From positions 47,927,981-47,991,980 of the forward strand of contig OX352763.1 of assembly GCA_947095585.1 (NCBI GenBank): 64,000 bases of DNA. Direction: 5' to 3'. The notes under the pieces are model-generated. The model was not told the DNA's origin and made no database searches. It saw nothing but the letters and a program-made list of their open reading frames with translations. The translations under genes were made by a program, and so were the position numbers. Shown one piece after another: positions 52,928 to 63,771 of the stretch; positions within the stretch are counted from its first letter, which is position 1; each line of letters begins with the position of its first letter. Source of the DNA: Nephrocerus scutellatus. Its lineage: Eukaryota; Arthropoda; Insecta; Diptera; Pipunculidae.

Positions 52928-53235
52928 AGTCCCCTGCTGCAGATCATTCGCGATATTAAAAACTTTAGCTGTCGTGTCACGGTTATCATTTGCATGATAA
53001 TTTTAATAATGCATGTGGGGAATTCCAGTCTTATTAGCTTACATATCGGTCTATCTGTCCACACCGTGTCGAAGGCTTTCTCGATATCGACCAGACATGC
53101 CGCAGTGCACCTCTTGTCATTCAAATGCCAGTTGACATCTGAGATGAGTTGGTCACCGCATGCACTGTCGATTGATTCTTTCTGAACCCAAACTGGTTCC
53201 GCGGTATGACGTCTTTTTCTTCGCAAACGGACCAA
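52924..53235 (-). CDS. LINE E RT motif A segment
   Basis: Separate frame between the two larger ones. It holds DQLISDVNWHLNDKRCTAAC and LVDIEKAFDTVWTDRPI, which is RT motif A with its catalytic Asp. Shifts near 53180 and 52960 connect it to its neighbours. Its own N-terminal residues are out of frame and meaningless. Confidence 0.85.
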   Translation of the reverse strand: MVRLRRKRRHTAEPVWVQKESIDSACGDQLISDVNWHLNDKRCTAACLVDIEKAFDTVWTDRPICKLIRLEFPTCIIKIIMQMITVTRQLKFLISRMICSRGL

Positions 53236-54605
53236 ATCGCTTTGTTGATGACAACTTCAAATACCTTTCCGATGTTAGGCAACAGGCTGATTGGCCTGTA
53301 GCTCAGAGGATCAGAAGGATCCTTCTGTTTCTTTGCTATTGGAAATACCTTCGAAACTTTCCAACAGCTCGGAAAGTAGAAGTTGTTCAACAAATTGTTA
53401 AATAATACGCAGTAATGCCTTATGAAGCTGTCTGGTAGATGTTTTAAGACGATGTTAGGAATGTTATCTAAACCGGATGATTTTTTATTGTTCAGTCGCC
53501 TAAAGATAAGCGTCAGGTCGTCAAGTGTTGTAAAGTATTCCTGAGTTGTATCCGCTGTCAGTGCGTCTGATCTAAGCCTTTCAGAGAATGTGACTAGAGT
53601 TCTTAATGATGCACTCCGATGTCGAAATCGAAATACCTCATCTCTCACCAGATCAACGTTGCCGCCCGATTCGTCAACGCCCGAATGAACTGCCTCAAAA
53701 TGGCTACCGATAAGGCTGAGTTTGTCAACGTTAGAGCCGATGACAAAATCATCACCGACTCTGCGTATTGCACTGCCAGAAATACCGGCCTGATGTAAGA
53801 GAAGCTCTCTAACAACTGGAACCTTCAGTTCCGGAATAGCAACCCTGGCTCGCGGCTTAAAAATCCGATTAATCTGCGGAAACATGTTCCTAGAATCGGA
53901 TCTTTGTATGTTTTTGATTTTTTTCCGCCAAAAGTCACTGATGCTATTCCGAAACTGTTGGCTCAGGAGCGTCTTACAATTCTTTAGCAAAGCTTTCAGC
54001 CTTACCAGCTCATCCCGTCTTTCTCTATCCTCAGAGCGACGATAGATAGTATTGATCTGCGTAACAAGAGAACTTTTATATCTCTGTAGGGCTTTTATGT
54101 CACGGTTCAGATAACATTCCATAGAATTTCGACTCTTTATCTTCGGTGCCGTTGACTTTACCGCTTCTAAAATCGCGCAATCTAATTTCCCGATATAGGT
54201 ATCCAATTCTGAATTCGACAGATTCCTATCACTAGGAATTTCCCAATCCGAGCATGCATCCCTATATTTTCTGATTGCGCATCGCCCGAATTTGCTCCAA
54301 TCAGTTTTATTGTAATTTAATTTGCGATCTTCTTCGTGGATCGCCAAGCTAAAAGCGGAATCTAATTCAAAAGACATGACCATAACTATGGCGTTATGGT
54401 CGCTGTCATAAGGCAATAGCGGTAGTTTATTCGCGTATTCACTACTCGCGGTGTCAATATTTAACCTAGCGTCAGCAAAACAAACGTCAAGAAATGAATT
54501 CCCTCTTGGAAAGCTTGCTGTAACTGGGCTATAGAATTTAAATTTGTAGTCAATCTGGTTCTCCTCAATAAAGTTATTTAGAAAAGTGCCTCTTGTGTTA
54601 TTCAC
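53121..54605 (-). CDS. LINE E endonuclease end, linker and RT fingers
   Basis: A 494-codon frame. It begins in the endonuclease (NTRGTFLNNFIEENQIDYKF, then FPRGNSFLDVCFADARLNID and PYDSDHNAIVMVMSF, the last with the catalytic Asp-His). A long linker includes RKKIKNIQRSDSRNMFPQIN. RT fingers follow with RRLNNKKSSGLDNIPNIVLK, PLSYRPISLLPNIGKVFE and NQFGFRKNQSTVHAV near the end. The endonuclease start is in the next piece upstream. The frame is long and free of stops. Confidence 0.92.
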   Translation of the reverse strand: MNNTRGTFLNNFIEENQIDYKFKFYSPVTASFPRGNSFLDVCFADARLNIDTASSEYANKLPLLPYDSDHNAIVMVMSFELDSAFSLAIHEEDRKLNYNKTDWSKFGRCAIRKYRDACSDWEIPSDRNLSNSELDTYIGKLDCAILEAVKSTAPKIKSRNSMECYLNRDIKALQRYKSSLVTQINTIYRRSEDRERRDELVRLKALLKNCKTLLSQQFRNSISDFWRKKIKNIQRSDSRNMFPQINRIFKPRARVAIPELKVPVVRELLLHQAGISGSAIRRVGDDFVIGSNVDKLSLIGSHFEAVHSGVDESGGNVDLVRDEVFRFRHRSASLRTLVTFSERLRSDALTADTTQEYFTTLDDLTLIFRRLNNKKSSGLDNIPNIVLKHLPDSFIRHYCVLFNNLLNNFYFPSCWKVSKVFPIAKKQKDPSDPLSYRPISLLPNIGKVFEVVINKAIWSVCEEKDVIPRNQFGFRKNQSTVHAVTNSSQMSTGI

Positions 54606-54634
54606 ACTATTGAGCCAGTTGGTGTGCTTCGCAT

Positions 54635-55110
54635 TTAAATCTCTAGGATGAAATAGTTTGATAAACTATCTAATCCTAGTACCGCGAACAATCTTTGTAG
54701 TTCGGCATCGAAGTTACTATTGGGCACCTTTGCGGCATATGCAGATATCACAAAGCATCTGCAATTGTTACTTAATTTAAAGGAGACAATACAAGTTTCA
54801 AGACAGCTAAAGTTTCTAATTTTTCCTAAATCTACTATATCACAGTGTAGTGGTTTTCTAACTAATATTGCAGTCCCCCCGCCCTGTATTGCACCTCTCC
54901 TATCTGACCTAAATACTTCATAGTTCATAGTTCATCATAGTTCACCTATGTCTAGGGTTTAATTTTGTTTCGCTCAGAAGGAGTACGTCAGGTGAATGGT
55001 CTGCTAAGAAACGAAGCAGGTCTGCCCTCCTCTCATTACTGATTATTGAATTTACATTCAATGCAATAATTTTGAGGTTTCGCCGCTCCACCCTAATCAT
55101 GGTTGGACAC
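54635..55110 (-). pseudogene. LINE E endonuclease N-terminal part
   Basis: From about 55090 the minus strand reads IIALNVNSIISNERRADLLR and LLLSETKLNPRHR (with the catalytic Glu). A stop and shift near 54950 lead to the frame 54928-54635 with YEVFRSDRRGAIQGGGTAIL and CFVISAYAAKVP. A shift at 54632 breaks the GDLNAKH region from the next frame. Confidence 0.85.
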
Positions 55111-55255
55111 CGAATAAATCACGCTGAAAAGAGCGTCTATTTTTGCTGCCTGGCTCTCAACTACTTTGACCAGCAAGCTTATTTGCTCTTGCAGCTTGCT
55201 GGCTGCATTGTCAGAAGTAGTTGGCTTTTGGGGTTGCAAGCGTCTCAAAACATAA
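55110..55255 (-). pseudogene. Possible LINE E ORF1 C-terminus (coiled coil)
   Basis: The minus strand reads TSDNAASKLQEQISLLVKVV and ESQAAKIDALFS, a heptad-like helix directly before the endonuclease. Many jockey-type LINEs have an ORF1 that ends here. Too short for a firm call. Confidence 0.45.
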
Positions 55256-55259
55256 ATGT

Positions 55260-56087
55260 ACAAGAACATACACGAAATATATTAAAAACAAAAGAAATAG
55301 CTTTATTTTTGGAAACAAACGACCTTAAATAAATTTAGTTTCCATACCAAGTAAATAGTTACAGCTAACACTACTTGATATACACATAGGTATATTTACT
55401 TACATGCTTCTTCATGTGAAGTTAAAACGCGATAATAAAAATTATTGTCCTATATGGTATGGTGTCGTAAGAAGAAATTTAGCTACTGTAGTCATCAGCA
55501 TAGATAACTAGTCTAGTCTTTGTTATTCTTTGCAAATGTTTACAAAACGCAATTTATTACAACAAACGATGAATTCTCCATGACACTAATGCTTAAAACG
55601 AATAACATTTGCACCCGACAACCATCCACCACAATTCTATCACTGTCGATAGACGATAACTATTTCCTCATCTCCACAAAAATTTAACATAACACTGTTT
55701 ACGCTAACGCCCACTAAAATAACAGTAAAAGTGTGGCATGCACACGTGGGATCTTTTGGAAAATACCGCATCAAGTGAACATACGAGTATATAAAGCTCG
55801 TAGAGAATCCGATAATTTATTACTAATTTATTTATTGTTGTTGTTAACAAATTCGTAAATAAAACAGTAAAATAGGAAAAAATATTTATTATCGCTATGC
55901 ACTGGAATCATTTTACGATCACAATTCACTGGAGTCATTTTAATTTTAAATACGGGTACATTTAAATTTTTACAGTAAAATATTTACTTGAGGCATTCAT
56001 GTACTTTCTTCTGTAAAACAGAACATTGTAAAAATACATACATTTTGGTCGTAGAGCAATCTATGCAGAGCATACATAACATAATAA
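55260..56087. other. Unassigned DNA
   Basis: No gene or repeat recognised in about 830 bp. Confidence 0.5.
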
Positions 56088-56690
56088 AAAAAACAACCAA
56101 TAAAATTTTTCATGTAAATTCTCTAATAGGATACATATTATCTAATACATATTATGTGTTTAAAATTTGAAGGAAATCTAGCTAATTTTTAAAAAAAATA
56201 GTCGGGTCTCAGGCCCGAGCACTCCAAAAATTTCGTAAAAACTTTTGCCCATCGGAGATACACATGTGCTTTAAGTTTGAAGAAATCGGGCTTATTTTTA
56301 ATATTCTGGACCCGTTCACTCCAAAAATGTTACAAAGTTTTGTCCATCGGCGATACACATGTGTTTAAAATTTCAAAAAAGCTAATTTTTAAAAAATTTA
56401 TATGGGCACCCCTCGGGTCTCAGGATACCTACACATGTGTATAAAATTTGAAGAAAATCGGGTTAACTTTTTTAACCGTGGCCCGGAGTTTTTACAAAAA
56501 TTGTTGAATAAAATCGGGTAAATTTTGTAAAATATTAGTATATTTTAATAGAAAGTGTTGTCATCGAAAATACACATGTGTACAGAATTTAAATAAAATC
56601 AGTCTTCGGAAGTGGGTTAAAAATTGATCACAAGACCTGACTAGCCTCCCGCGGGAACGCGAAGTTAATATAGAGAATTTAAAAATTAAA
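56088..56690 (-). mobile_element. ACATGTG-family element, minus, adjacent pair 1
   Basis: Right end AACAACCAATAAAATTTTTC and ATGTAAATTCTCTAATAGG, four units with GGAGATACACATGTGCTT-type cores, GGAAGTGGGTTAAAAATTG, CACAAGACCTGACTAGCC and the left end GAAGTTAATATAGAGAATTT. The microsatellite is reduced to a few bases. Its left end touches the next element's right end. Confidence 0.85.
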
Positions 56691-57022
56691 ATTGTTCATG
56701 TAAATTCTCTAATAACCAAAAGTATACTGAATTCCACTATAAATGCTGAAATACAAAAACACATACGAAGCACTGCAACCCAAAAACAAAACAACCCCAA
56801 TCGTAAAGCAAGCAGCGCTGCCCACAGCTCACAGCGCACAACACACACAGAACACAGACATTTTAGTATGATATGATCTGTTTTAATATAAACATGAGTG
56901 CAAAATTTTAATAAAATCGGGCTTTAGGAAGTGTGTTAAAAATTGATCACAAGATTCTGCCCACCAGCCAGCCAGCAAGCCAGCCAGCTAGCCACAGGCA
57001 CGCGAAGTTAACATAGAGAATT
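56691..57022 (-). mobile_element. ACATGTG-family element, minus, adjacent pair 2
   Basis: A short form of about 330 bp: AATTGTTCATGTAAATTCTC at one end, a GCAGCGCTGCCCACAGC/ACACACAC centre, one partial unit, GGAAGTGTGTTAAAAATTG, a CCAG/CAAG tract at 56961-56993 and GAAGTTAACATAGAGAATTT at the other end. Confidence 0.85.
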
Positions 57023-58287
57023 TAAAAACCCCTTAATTTTACCCGAATATGTTTTAAATTTAGTTAAGTCACATTATATGTAATTCAGACCCGTTCTAAG
57101 TTTCATAATTTTTTTCACAAATGCGAACCGCTCGTTTTCGGCTTTCTTGAACTGCAACTTGTAGCTCATTCAAATTCCGGTGATGCTTTTGCGAGGAGAT
57201 CGGTGCTGTGTTGTAAGCACAGGACTAGAACGGGAGGACAAAAGCCTTTCACAACTGAAAAAGCGGGAAAATAAATTCACTTTTCAACTTGATGTAATTT
57301 GAGGAATGCTAATAGTATGATCCAGAATGGCAGAACAAGGAACAATGAAACGCCAACTGCAAGGCCTAGCGCACTTTCATTTTGTCAGCAGTGTACTTGG
57401 ACTGTTTTCGCTGTCATATGAATATAAATTGTTTGGTTGGGAAAACCCAAGCCATCAGACGATGGCTACTGCTCTGCCAAAGACAATGATAAAATGAATT
57501 TAAAAACTCAGTTGTATGGGTCCTCGCTTTACCCGATTTGCGTACGGCATTACGAGACATTAATTTCTACATGCATCAAGGACTTTCTAAACACTGGTAG
57601 TGTTTGCGGTATGTGCTGCTGTATTCTGAACTGTTCATGTTGTTATTAGATGTGGTTCCTCGCGCGTAAGACATAAACTGCTTTAAATGCGGTTCTGAGG
57701 TATGTCTCTTCTTTCGTTTGTGTGCAAAAAGTCAAAATATCTGATATTTAAATTTTATAGTTTCCGTTTCCACATTATGTAGCGACAGAAAAACCTGAAT
57801 CGCTCTGTTCTTGTACATTAACCCAACCAAAGTATATGACATGTGTATTCATAGCTCTTGCAAAATATAAATACGAGTATATGATTTCAAACTTTTGACT
57901 TTATTTAGAGGTAATATTTTTTATTGGATAATTTAAATCTTTAATCTGCTCTTATTAGAATAGTTTTAAATTACTTAAATAATTTATTTAAATAAAAATT
58001 AAATTCTGATCATTGGTAAGCGCTGGAAGGACTGATTTGGCTCATTTTTATGTTCTTCATAGTCAGAATAAGGTTTATACGGAAAGAAAAATTGGAAAAA
58101 TTGCCCGAAAAAATAGAAAATTCAGGAAAAGTGTTTTTTCCGATTCGAACGATTCGAACACGTATATTTTTTAGCCCATATTAGTGTCGATTAGTGTCAA
58201 TGGGTGGTGTGGTGATGATCAGTTGCGCGGTAGTGTGTGGGAAGGGGCACCAAGGACGCCCCGGATAATTCCGCCAGTTGATATATA
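57023..58287. other. Unassigned DNA
   Basis: About 1.26 kb. A 70-codon frame at 57437-57649 has several Cys residues but no recognisable domain. AAATTCTGATCATTGGTAAG near 58000 recurs at about 63750, next to a LINE A copy. Confidence 0.5.
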
Positions 58288-59196
58288 AAAAAACAACCCA
58301 TAAAAATTAAAATTTTTCATCTAAATTCTCTAATCGCAGAAATTGATATGGGAGCCCCTCGATCCTGGGCCATTTTTTTTATTGTAGAAGAAAATCATCG
58401 AAACAAACATTTGACATCAGATGTTAAAATTGAAAAAGCTCAGATCATTTTATTCTGAGCACTTAGAGCACGCTCATACTCTGAGCAAATAAGAAACACG
58501 AACATTTATCTTGAGAACTCTTTGACTGCTCTGAACTAATTTATGAAAACGCCAAATGACAGAATATTGTGAAAACTTGTTGTTCTATCTGTAAGTTGAT
58601 ATCGACAACAAAAAAAACGACATCAATAAAAATACAATTCAGTAAATAAAAATGTAAGTAAGCATAAAACATGTATGTCTCGTTTCATTTGCTGGGTTCA
58701 TTTGTGCGTGCGCTAAGATTTCTCTCTCTCTCTCCACCACCACCAAAATCATGCAGCGCAGCCGACTGCGCAGCACACACCGCACACAGTCCATAAAGGG
58801 CGACGAATATCTGATGCCAGTACAGATATTTAAAAAATGTATAAGGGCCTTGCGGCCGAACCCGGGACCCGATCACTACCAAATTTTCGAAAAAGTATTG
58901 TTTATTGGTGTGTTACACATGTGTGTAAAATTTGAAGAAAATCGGGTAAATTTTTTAAAATTTTTGTTTGGGAGCCCCCCGACCCCGCAGCCCGAGGGGC
59001 CTCAAAATTTAATAGAAAGTGTTGTCTCCGGAAATACACATGTGTGCAAAATTTCAATAAAATCGGGCCACGGGAAGTGGGTTAAAAATTGATCGCAAGA
59101 ATCCACGACAGACGACCGACCGACGACCGACCGACGACCGACCGACGACCGACGACCCACGGGCAAGTGAAGTTAATATAGAGAATTTAAAAATAG
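58288..59196 (-). mobile_element. ACATGTG-family element, full length, minus
   Basis: The best complete copy: right end AAAAACAACCCATAAAAATT and CTAAATTCTCTAATCGC, the GACATCAGATG and GCTCAGATCATTTTATTC centre, a GCGCAGC/ACACAC stretch, two units (58860-59050), GGAAGTGGGTTAAAAATTG, a CGACC tract at 59105-59158 and the left end GAAGTTAATATAGAGAATTT. Length about 909 bp. No obvious target duplication. Confidence 0.9.
59105..59158 (+). repeat. CGAC/CGACC microsatellite
   Basis: Mixed CGAC and CGACC repeats at the fixed microsatellite position of the element, where other copies have GGCT/CCAG or GACC/GACA. Confidence 0.93.
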
Positions 59197-59390
59197 AACA
59201 ACGTCGGCTTGTACCTTAGAGCTGAAATGCTGTTGTGTATAGATACATATATCTACATAATTCTGACCAGTGGCACTTACTTGGTGGTTTACTTGCTGAA
59301 TAAATTTACGTTTTGAATTCGAGGTCATTCTCCCCATTAAACTTGCGGTCATCACATATAGTTAATTTTGTGTTTTTTTTAATCCGAAAA

Positions 59391-60554
59391 TATGAATATT
59401 CCCCATAATAATTTGATCGAAAAACTCGATGAGAAAAATTATGAATTTTGGAAACTACATATGCGCAGTATCCTTGTGTGCAGTGATTTGTGGGAATACG
59501 TAGACGGCACGGCACAGTGGATGATTCTACCAAACTAGCTTTATGGAATAGTAAAAATTCCAAGGCATTGGCGATGATTTTCCTAGGAGTAAAAGAAAAC
59601 CAGTTGGGATATATAAAAAGGTGCGAATCTTCAAATGAAGCATGGAAAATTCTAGAGGAGACGCACACATCGAAAGGTCCCGCTAGAAAGGTTGTTTTAT
59701 ATAGGCGACTTTTTCAAATGAAAAAGAAAAAAGAGCAATCGATGACGCAACACTTAAGAGATTTTCAAAGCTGTTGTGATGCACTTGAGGAAGCTGGCAT
59801 ATCATTGCCAAAAGAGTTACTCTGCATAATGCTTCTGAATTCATTGCCAGAAGATTATGAAAATGTTTGCATAGCTATCGAGACTCGTGATCAGCTACCA
59901 GAGATCGGTTCTCTAAAAACGGAACTTCTGGAAGAAGAAGAGCGTAGGAGTCAGCAAATTACAGCAGATGAAACTTCTGCAGAGAATGCTTTTTATATGG
60001 ATGATAGGTTCAGAGGAAGAAAGAAGCAGAACAACGGAAGAAGCGGTAAAAATATTAAACAAAATTTAAAACCAACGCAAAGGTTTGATGGAAATTGTTA
60101 CAAGTGTGGTAAACATGGGCACAGGGCGAACGAATGTAAAATGAGAAAATATAATAATTGGTCAAAGAGTGAGACAACGTTAGAAGCCGCAATGTCTGCG
60201 TACGAAGAAGTTAAAGTTCAAGATTTGAGCAAGTATGAGTGGTGTTTAGACAGCGGTGCAAGCGCTCACATGTGCAAAGAGTCAAGTAATTTTGTACATT
60301 GGTCTAATAGGGACAAACAAATAATCAAAACCGCTGGAAATGACACCATTACTGCGCATGGATCAGGAACAGTAATTATGCATGTAAATAATAAAAACAG
60401 ATTAACAAAAGTGAAGCTTATGGATGTTCTGTACATACCACAATTAAGGCACAACTTAATCTCTGTTCCAAAAGTCACTGACAGTGGATGCACAGTTAAT
60501 TTTGTGAAAAATACAGCAGTTGTGAAGAATAATATGCAACAAATTGTTTTCTAA
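59391..60554 (+). pseudogene. copia gag and protease
   Basis: The first ATG (59391) opens NIPHNNLIEKLDEKNYEFWK, the usual copia gag start, and a shift near 59515 leads to the main frame (59490-60554). That frame has LALWNSKNSKALAMIFL, RRLFQMKKKKEQSMTQHL and SLPEDYENVCIAIE (gag core), one zinc knuckle CYKCGKHGHRANEC near residues 203-216, and the protease site WCLDSGASAHMC near residue 254, with an intact D-S-G. It ends with LMDVLYIPQLRHNLISV. A stop at 60552 and further shifts follow. Confidence 0.92.
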
Positions 60555-60581
60555 GCAGAAAAGAGAAATTAGCTACATGTA

Positions 60582-61270
60582 TTGAAAACCTGTACACCGA
60601 ATGAAGAAGTACATATATGCAATGATAATGATCAAACAAATGCAGATGCACTAATTAAATGGCACCAACGATTTGGCCACTTAAATTTTAACGATGTTAA
60701 GAAACTTCAAAGCAAGCAATTAGTTAAAGGCATAAAAGAAAATTTTAGTCAAGGTGAAATTCAATGCGTCGTATGCAGTAAAGGAAAAATGGTTCAATCT
60801 CCATTTCCTAAATCACGAACAATCGATAATGAAATATTAGGCACAGTGCACTCCGACGTTTGTGGGCCCTTTAGTCTGCAGTCGTGCAGTGGAGCGAAAT
60901 ATTTCGTAACTTTTATTGACGATAAGTCGCGATTTATTGTAGTCGATTTCATTCAATCGAAAAGTGAAGTGCTTCAAAAGTTCAAGAAGTTCAAACTTCA
61001 TGCAGAAAAAGAAAGTGGCAGAAAAATTAAGCGATTGAGAACAGACAACGGAACAGAATATATGTCAAAAGAATTCTCGAATTTTCTGGAGTTAAATGGC
61101 ATAAAAAGGCAACTTACTGCGGCATATACTCCTCAACAGAATGGTGTTGCCGAGCGTGCGAACAGAACTCTTATGGAAATGGTTCGTTGCATGCTTTTGG
61201 AATCGAAACTTCCCAAGAGTTTGTGGGCAGAGGCAACTAATACTGCGGTTTTCATCCAAAATCGATGTCC
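60582..61270 (+). CDS. copia integrase, C-terminally cut
   Basis: Integrase inserts the DNA copy. It has the zinc finger pieces WHQRFGHLNFNDV (two His) and CVVCSKGK (two Cys), then the catalytic Asp in TVHSDVCGPF (about residue 90), the second in RLRTDNGTEY (about 152) and the Glu in QQNGVAERANRTLMEM (about 190). All D,D,E residues are kept. After VFIQNRCPTS the frame passes into unrelated reading because of a join near 61270. The GKGY-type C-terminal region is missing. The frame upstream is broken at 60552. Confidence 0.92.
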
Positions 61271-62505
61271 AACCAGCACCCACCATCGAGGAGCAAGTAA
61301 TAGACATTTTTGGAGACGCACTAGACATCATCGAAGATAACACCGAGGAGGTTGCTGAGCAGTTACAACAGGCGAAGAATAACAAAATTTTCGATATAGT
61401 TACAACTGACTCAGAAAGTGATTGCAGTGAAGAAGTAGGGCAAGCTTCAGGCAGACCAAGACTTCCAAGGGCATCCAAGCGGGGAAAATTGTCAAGCGAA
61501 CAGGTAAATATGTCAATCAGCAACATTACTAGTGATCCTTTATCTTTCGAAGAAGCGATGTTAAGACAAGACCGATCCAAATGGATAGATGCTATGAAAA
61601 TTGAGCTAGCAGCACTTCATAGGAACAAAACTTGGAATTTAGTAGATCGTCCCAAACGAAAGAAGGTTTTATCGAACAAATGGGTTTTTGCTATTAAGAA
61701 AAACGGTGAAGGCATCATTGAGCGATACAAGGCGAGAATAGTCGCTAGAGGATGCGAGCAGAGAGCAGGTGTGGACTATAATGAAATCTTTGCACCCGTA
61801 GCTCGATATGAGACAATCCGCACGTTATTTGCAATATGCGCTGAAAACAACATGCACTTGCATCAGATGGACGTCACAACTGCCTATGTGCAAGGTGCGT
61901 TACATGGAGAAATATACATGGAACAGCCGAGGTATCCTGGAAAAATGGTTAAAAATGATACGGTATGCAAACTTAATAAACCATTATATGGATCAAAGCA
62001 ATCGGGACGTCAGTGGCATCTCAAGCTAGATACATTTTTGAAACGACTTGGTATGAAACAGTCGTCTACGGATGCTTGTCTGTATGTCAAAGTCGAAAAC
62101 CAAAGCAAAGTCATTGTGGTGGTGTACGTCGATGACTTGCTGATAGCTTCTAATGATATATCATTCTTAAAAGAGACTAAAATCTCACTAGCTAGAGAAT
62201 TCGAGATGAAGGACTTAGGACAAGTTAACAACATTCTCGGAATTCAAGTAGTAAGAGAACATTCGACAGGTAAAATATGTATCCACCAGGGGTATCACAT
62301 CGAAAAGCTGATCCAAAAATTTGGGATGGAGGAAGCAAATCCATCTGCTACACCGATTGATACAAGCAACGTGCTGACAAAAGAATCTTGTCCGAAATCT
62401 GCAGAAGAAGTTGCTGAAATGGTGAAGTATCCTTATCGAGAATTGGTAGGGAGTCTTATATATTTAGCTAACGCAACGAGGCCCGATATAGCTGCAAGTA
62501 TGTAA
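61270..62505 (+). CDS. copia reverse transcriptase
   Basis: After an acidic spacer (DIVTTDSESDCSEEVGQ) it shows SFEEAMLRQDRSKWIDAMKI, LSNKWVFAIKKNGEGIIERY and KARIVARGCEQRAGVDYNEI, FAPVARYETIRTLFAI, LHQMDVTTAYVQGALHGEIY (motif A), LNKPLYGSKQSGRQWH (motif B), VVVYVDDLLIAS (motif C, catalytic) and ATRPDIAAS at the end. The open frame begins at 61141 but its first 40 or so codons are out of phase with integrase and not real. A TAA at 62503 separates it from the RNase H part. Confidence 0.93.
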   Translation, partial: QPAPTIEEQVIDIFGDALDIIEDNTEEVAEQLQQAKNNKIFDIVTTDSESDCSEEVGQASGRPRLPRASKRGKLSSEQVNMSISNITSDPLSFEEAMLRQDRSKWIDAMKIELAALHRNKTWNLVDRPKRKKVLSNKWVFAIKKNGEGIIERYKARIVARGCEQRAGVDYNEIFAPVARYETIRTLFAICAENNMHLHQMDVTTAYVQGALHGEIYMEQPRYPGKMVKNDTVCKLNKPLYGSKQSGRQWHLKLDTFLKRLGMKQSSTDACLYVKVENQSKVIVVVYVDDLLIASNDISFLKETKISLAREFEMKDLGQVNNILGIQVVREHSTGKICIHQGYHIEKLIQKFGMEEANPSATPIDTSNVLTKESCPKSAEEVAEMVKYPYRELVGSLIYLANATRPDIAASM

Positions 62506-63086
62506 AGTAAATTTTGTTCTAATCCAGGAAAGAATCATTGGACGGCCGCAAAGCGTAAAGTCGTAAGGTACCTTAAAGGAACTTTACACTACAAAATAAC
62601 TTACGAAAAAACCAATGCGCCTCTCTATGTTTATGTTGATTCGGACTGGGGAAGTGACCGCGATGATCGGAAGTCATGTACCGGATATGTGACTATTTTG
62701 GCTAATGGCCTTTCAGCTGGAAATCCAGAAAGCAAAAATCTGTTGCACTTTCCACCATGGAGGCCGAATACATGGCGCTTTCAGAAGTGACAAAAGAGAT
62801 CATTCACCGAAGGCTTATGCTGAATGAAGTAGGAGACGAACATCTTGTAAACGGCGAGACATCAATTTTTTGTGACAACACAAGCGCAATCAAACTGTCA
62901 AAGGATTTCGTCCACCATGAAAGATCAAAACATGTGGACATTAGATACCATTACACTAGAGAAATGCAGAAGCAAGAAAGAATTGAAGTTAAACACATTT
63001 CTACAAATGAAATGACTGCAGACATATTAACAAAAGCTTTGTCTAACATTAAACATAATAACTGCATAGCACTTTTGAAATTGTAA
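62506..63086 (+). pseudogene. copia RNase H domain, broken
   Basis: Continuing past the TAA it gives WTAAKRKVVRYLKGTLHYKI, YVDSDWGSDRDDRKSCTGYV (catalytic Asp) and, after a shift near 62720, TMEAEYMALSEVTKEI (Glu), IFCDNTSAIKLSKDF (Asp) and HVDIRYHYTREM, ending near 63086. The order and residues match copia RNase H. One stop and one frameshift break it. Confidence 0.9.
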
Positions 63087-63125
63087 TTGTAATTTTTATT
63101 TTAAAACCACGTTGATAGGAGGAGT

Positions 63126-63278
63126 GTTAGAATATGTATAGTCACACATACTCGTATATAATTCTATAATCAACGTGCTTTAGAAACATCTTCTTCCTAT
63201 ATATTCTAGTTAGTTATTACTCACTCTTCTAATAAAACAGTTGTCCATAAAAGTGCTCCGTGGTTTAATTTCTAACAG
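63126..63278 (+). repeat. 3' LTR of the copia element
   Basis: It starts TGTTAGAATATGTATAG after a purine-rich GATAGGAGGAG tract and ends GGTTTAATTTCTAACA, with TGTTAGAA and TTCTAACA as matching inverted tips. It contains AATAAAACAG (polyadenylation-like). Confidence 0.85.
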
Positions 63279-63429
63279 ATAACAACAAAGATCAAAGTTT
63301 TGATAACGGCAACGGCTTTATGTGTATAAGAAAAAATATTTTCGTTTCTAGTAGAGTGAGTAGCAAAAAACAGCTCATTTATCTAAAATTTTGTTCTTAT
63401 CTATATTAAATAAAATTGAAATCTCAAAA

Positions 63430-63715
63430 GTGACGTCCTGAACTTTTCCACACATGTGTATAAAATTTGAAGAAGATTGGGTACATTTAAAAAAAAATGT
63501 ACGAAAAGTGTTGTCCATTCGAGATACACATGTGTATTAGATTTTTACGAAAAGTTTTGTCCATCGGAGATACACATGTGTATAAAATTTGAAGAAAATC
63601 AGATAATTTTTTTATAAAAATGGTATTGGTGACCCCTGATTCCGGGACCCGATCACTTCCAACTTTTTACATAAAGTGTTGTCCATTGGAGATACATATG
63701 CGTATAAAATAAATA
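63430..63715 (+). repeat. ACATGTG units
   Basis: Three or four short units with CACACATGTGTATAAAATTT, GAGATACACATGTGTATTAG and GGGACCCGATCACTTCC. No end block is visible. Confidence 0.85.
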
Positions 63716-63771
63716 AAAAATAAATAAAAAATAAATTAAATAAAAATTAAATTCTGATCGTTGGTAAGCGC

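Larger units (their letters stand above)
51893..55255 (-). mobile_element. jockey-type LINE 'E', nearly complete ORF2, minus strand
   Basis: From 55255 down it gives the end of an ORF1-like coiled coil, endonuclease (55110-54360), linker, RT (53640-52200) and C-terminal tail (to about 52025), with a 3' flank to 51893. Four or so single-base shifts split it, but domain order and most motifs are whole, so it is the youngest-looking LINE here apart from the duplicated ones. Confidence 0.9.
59391..63278 (+). mobile_element. Ty1/copia-type LTR retrotransposon, 5' LTR not found
   Basis: Domain order gag, protease, integrase, RT, RNase H is that of Ty1/copia. A 3' LTR of about 153 bp is present. 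No matching LTR lies upstream of gag within this window: 59197-59390 does not resemble it. Several frameshifts, stops and an internal deletion after the integrase core make it inactive. Confidence 0.93.

Noticed and set aside
57437..57649. 70-codon frame ending in a Cys-rich stretch
   Set aside because: No signal, domain or neighbour supports it; length is within chance for this region.
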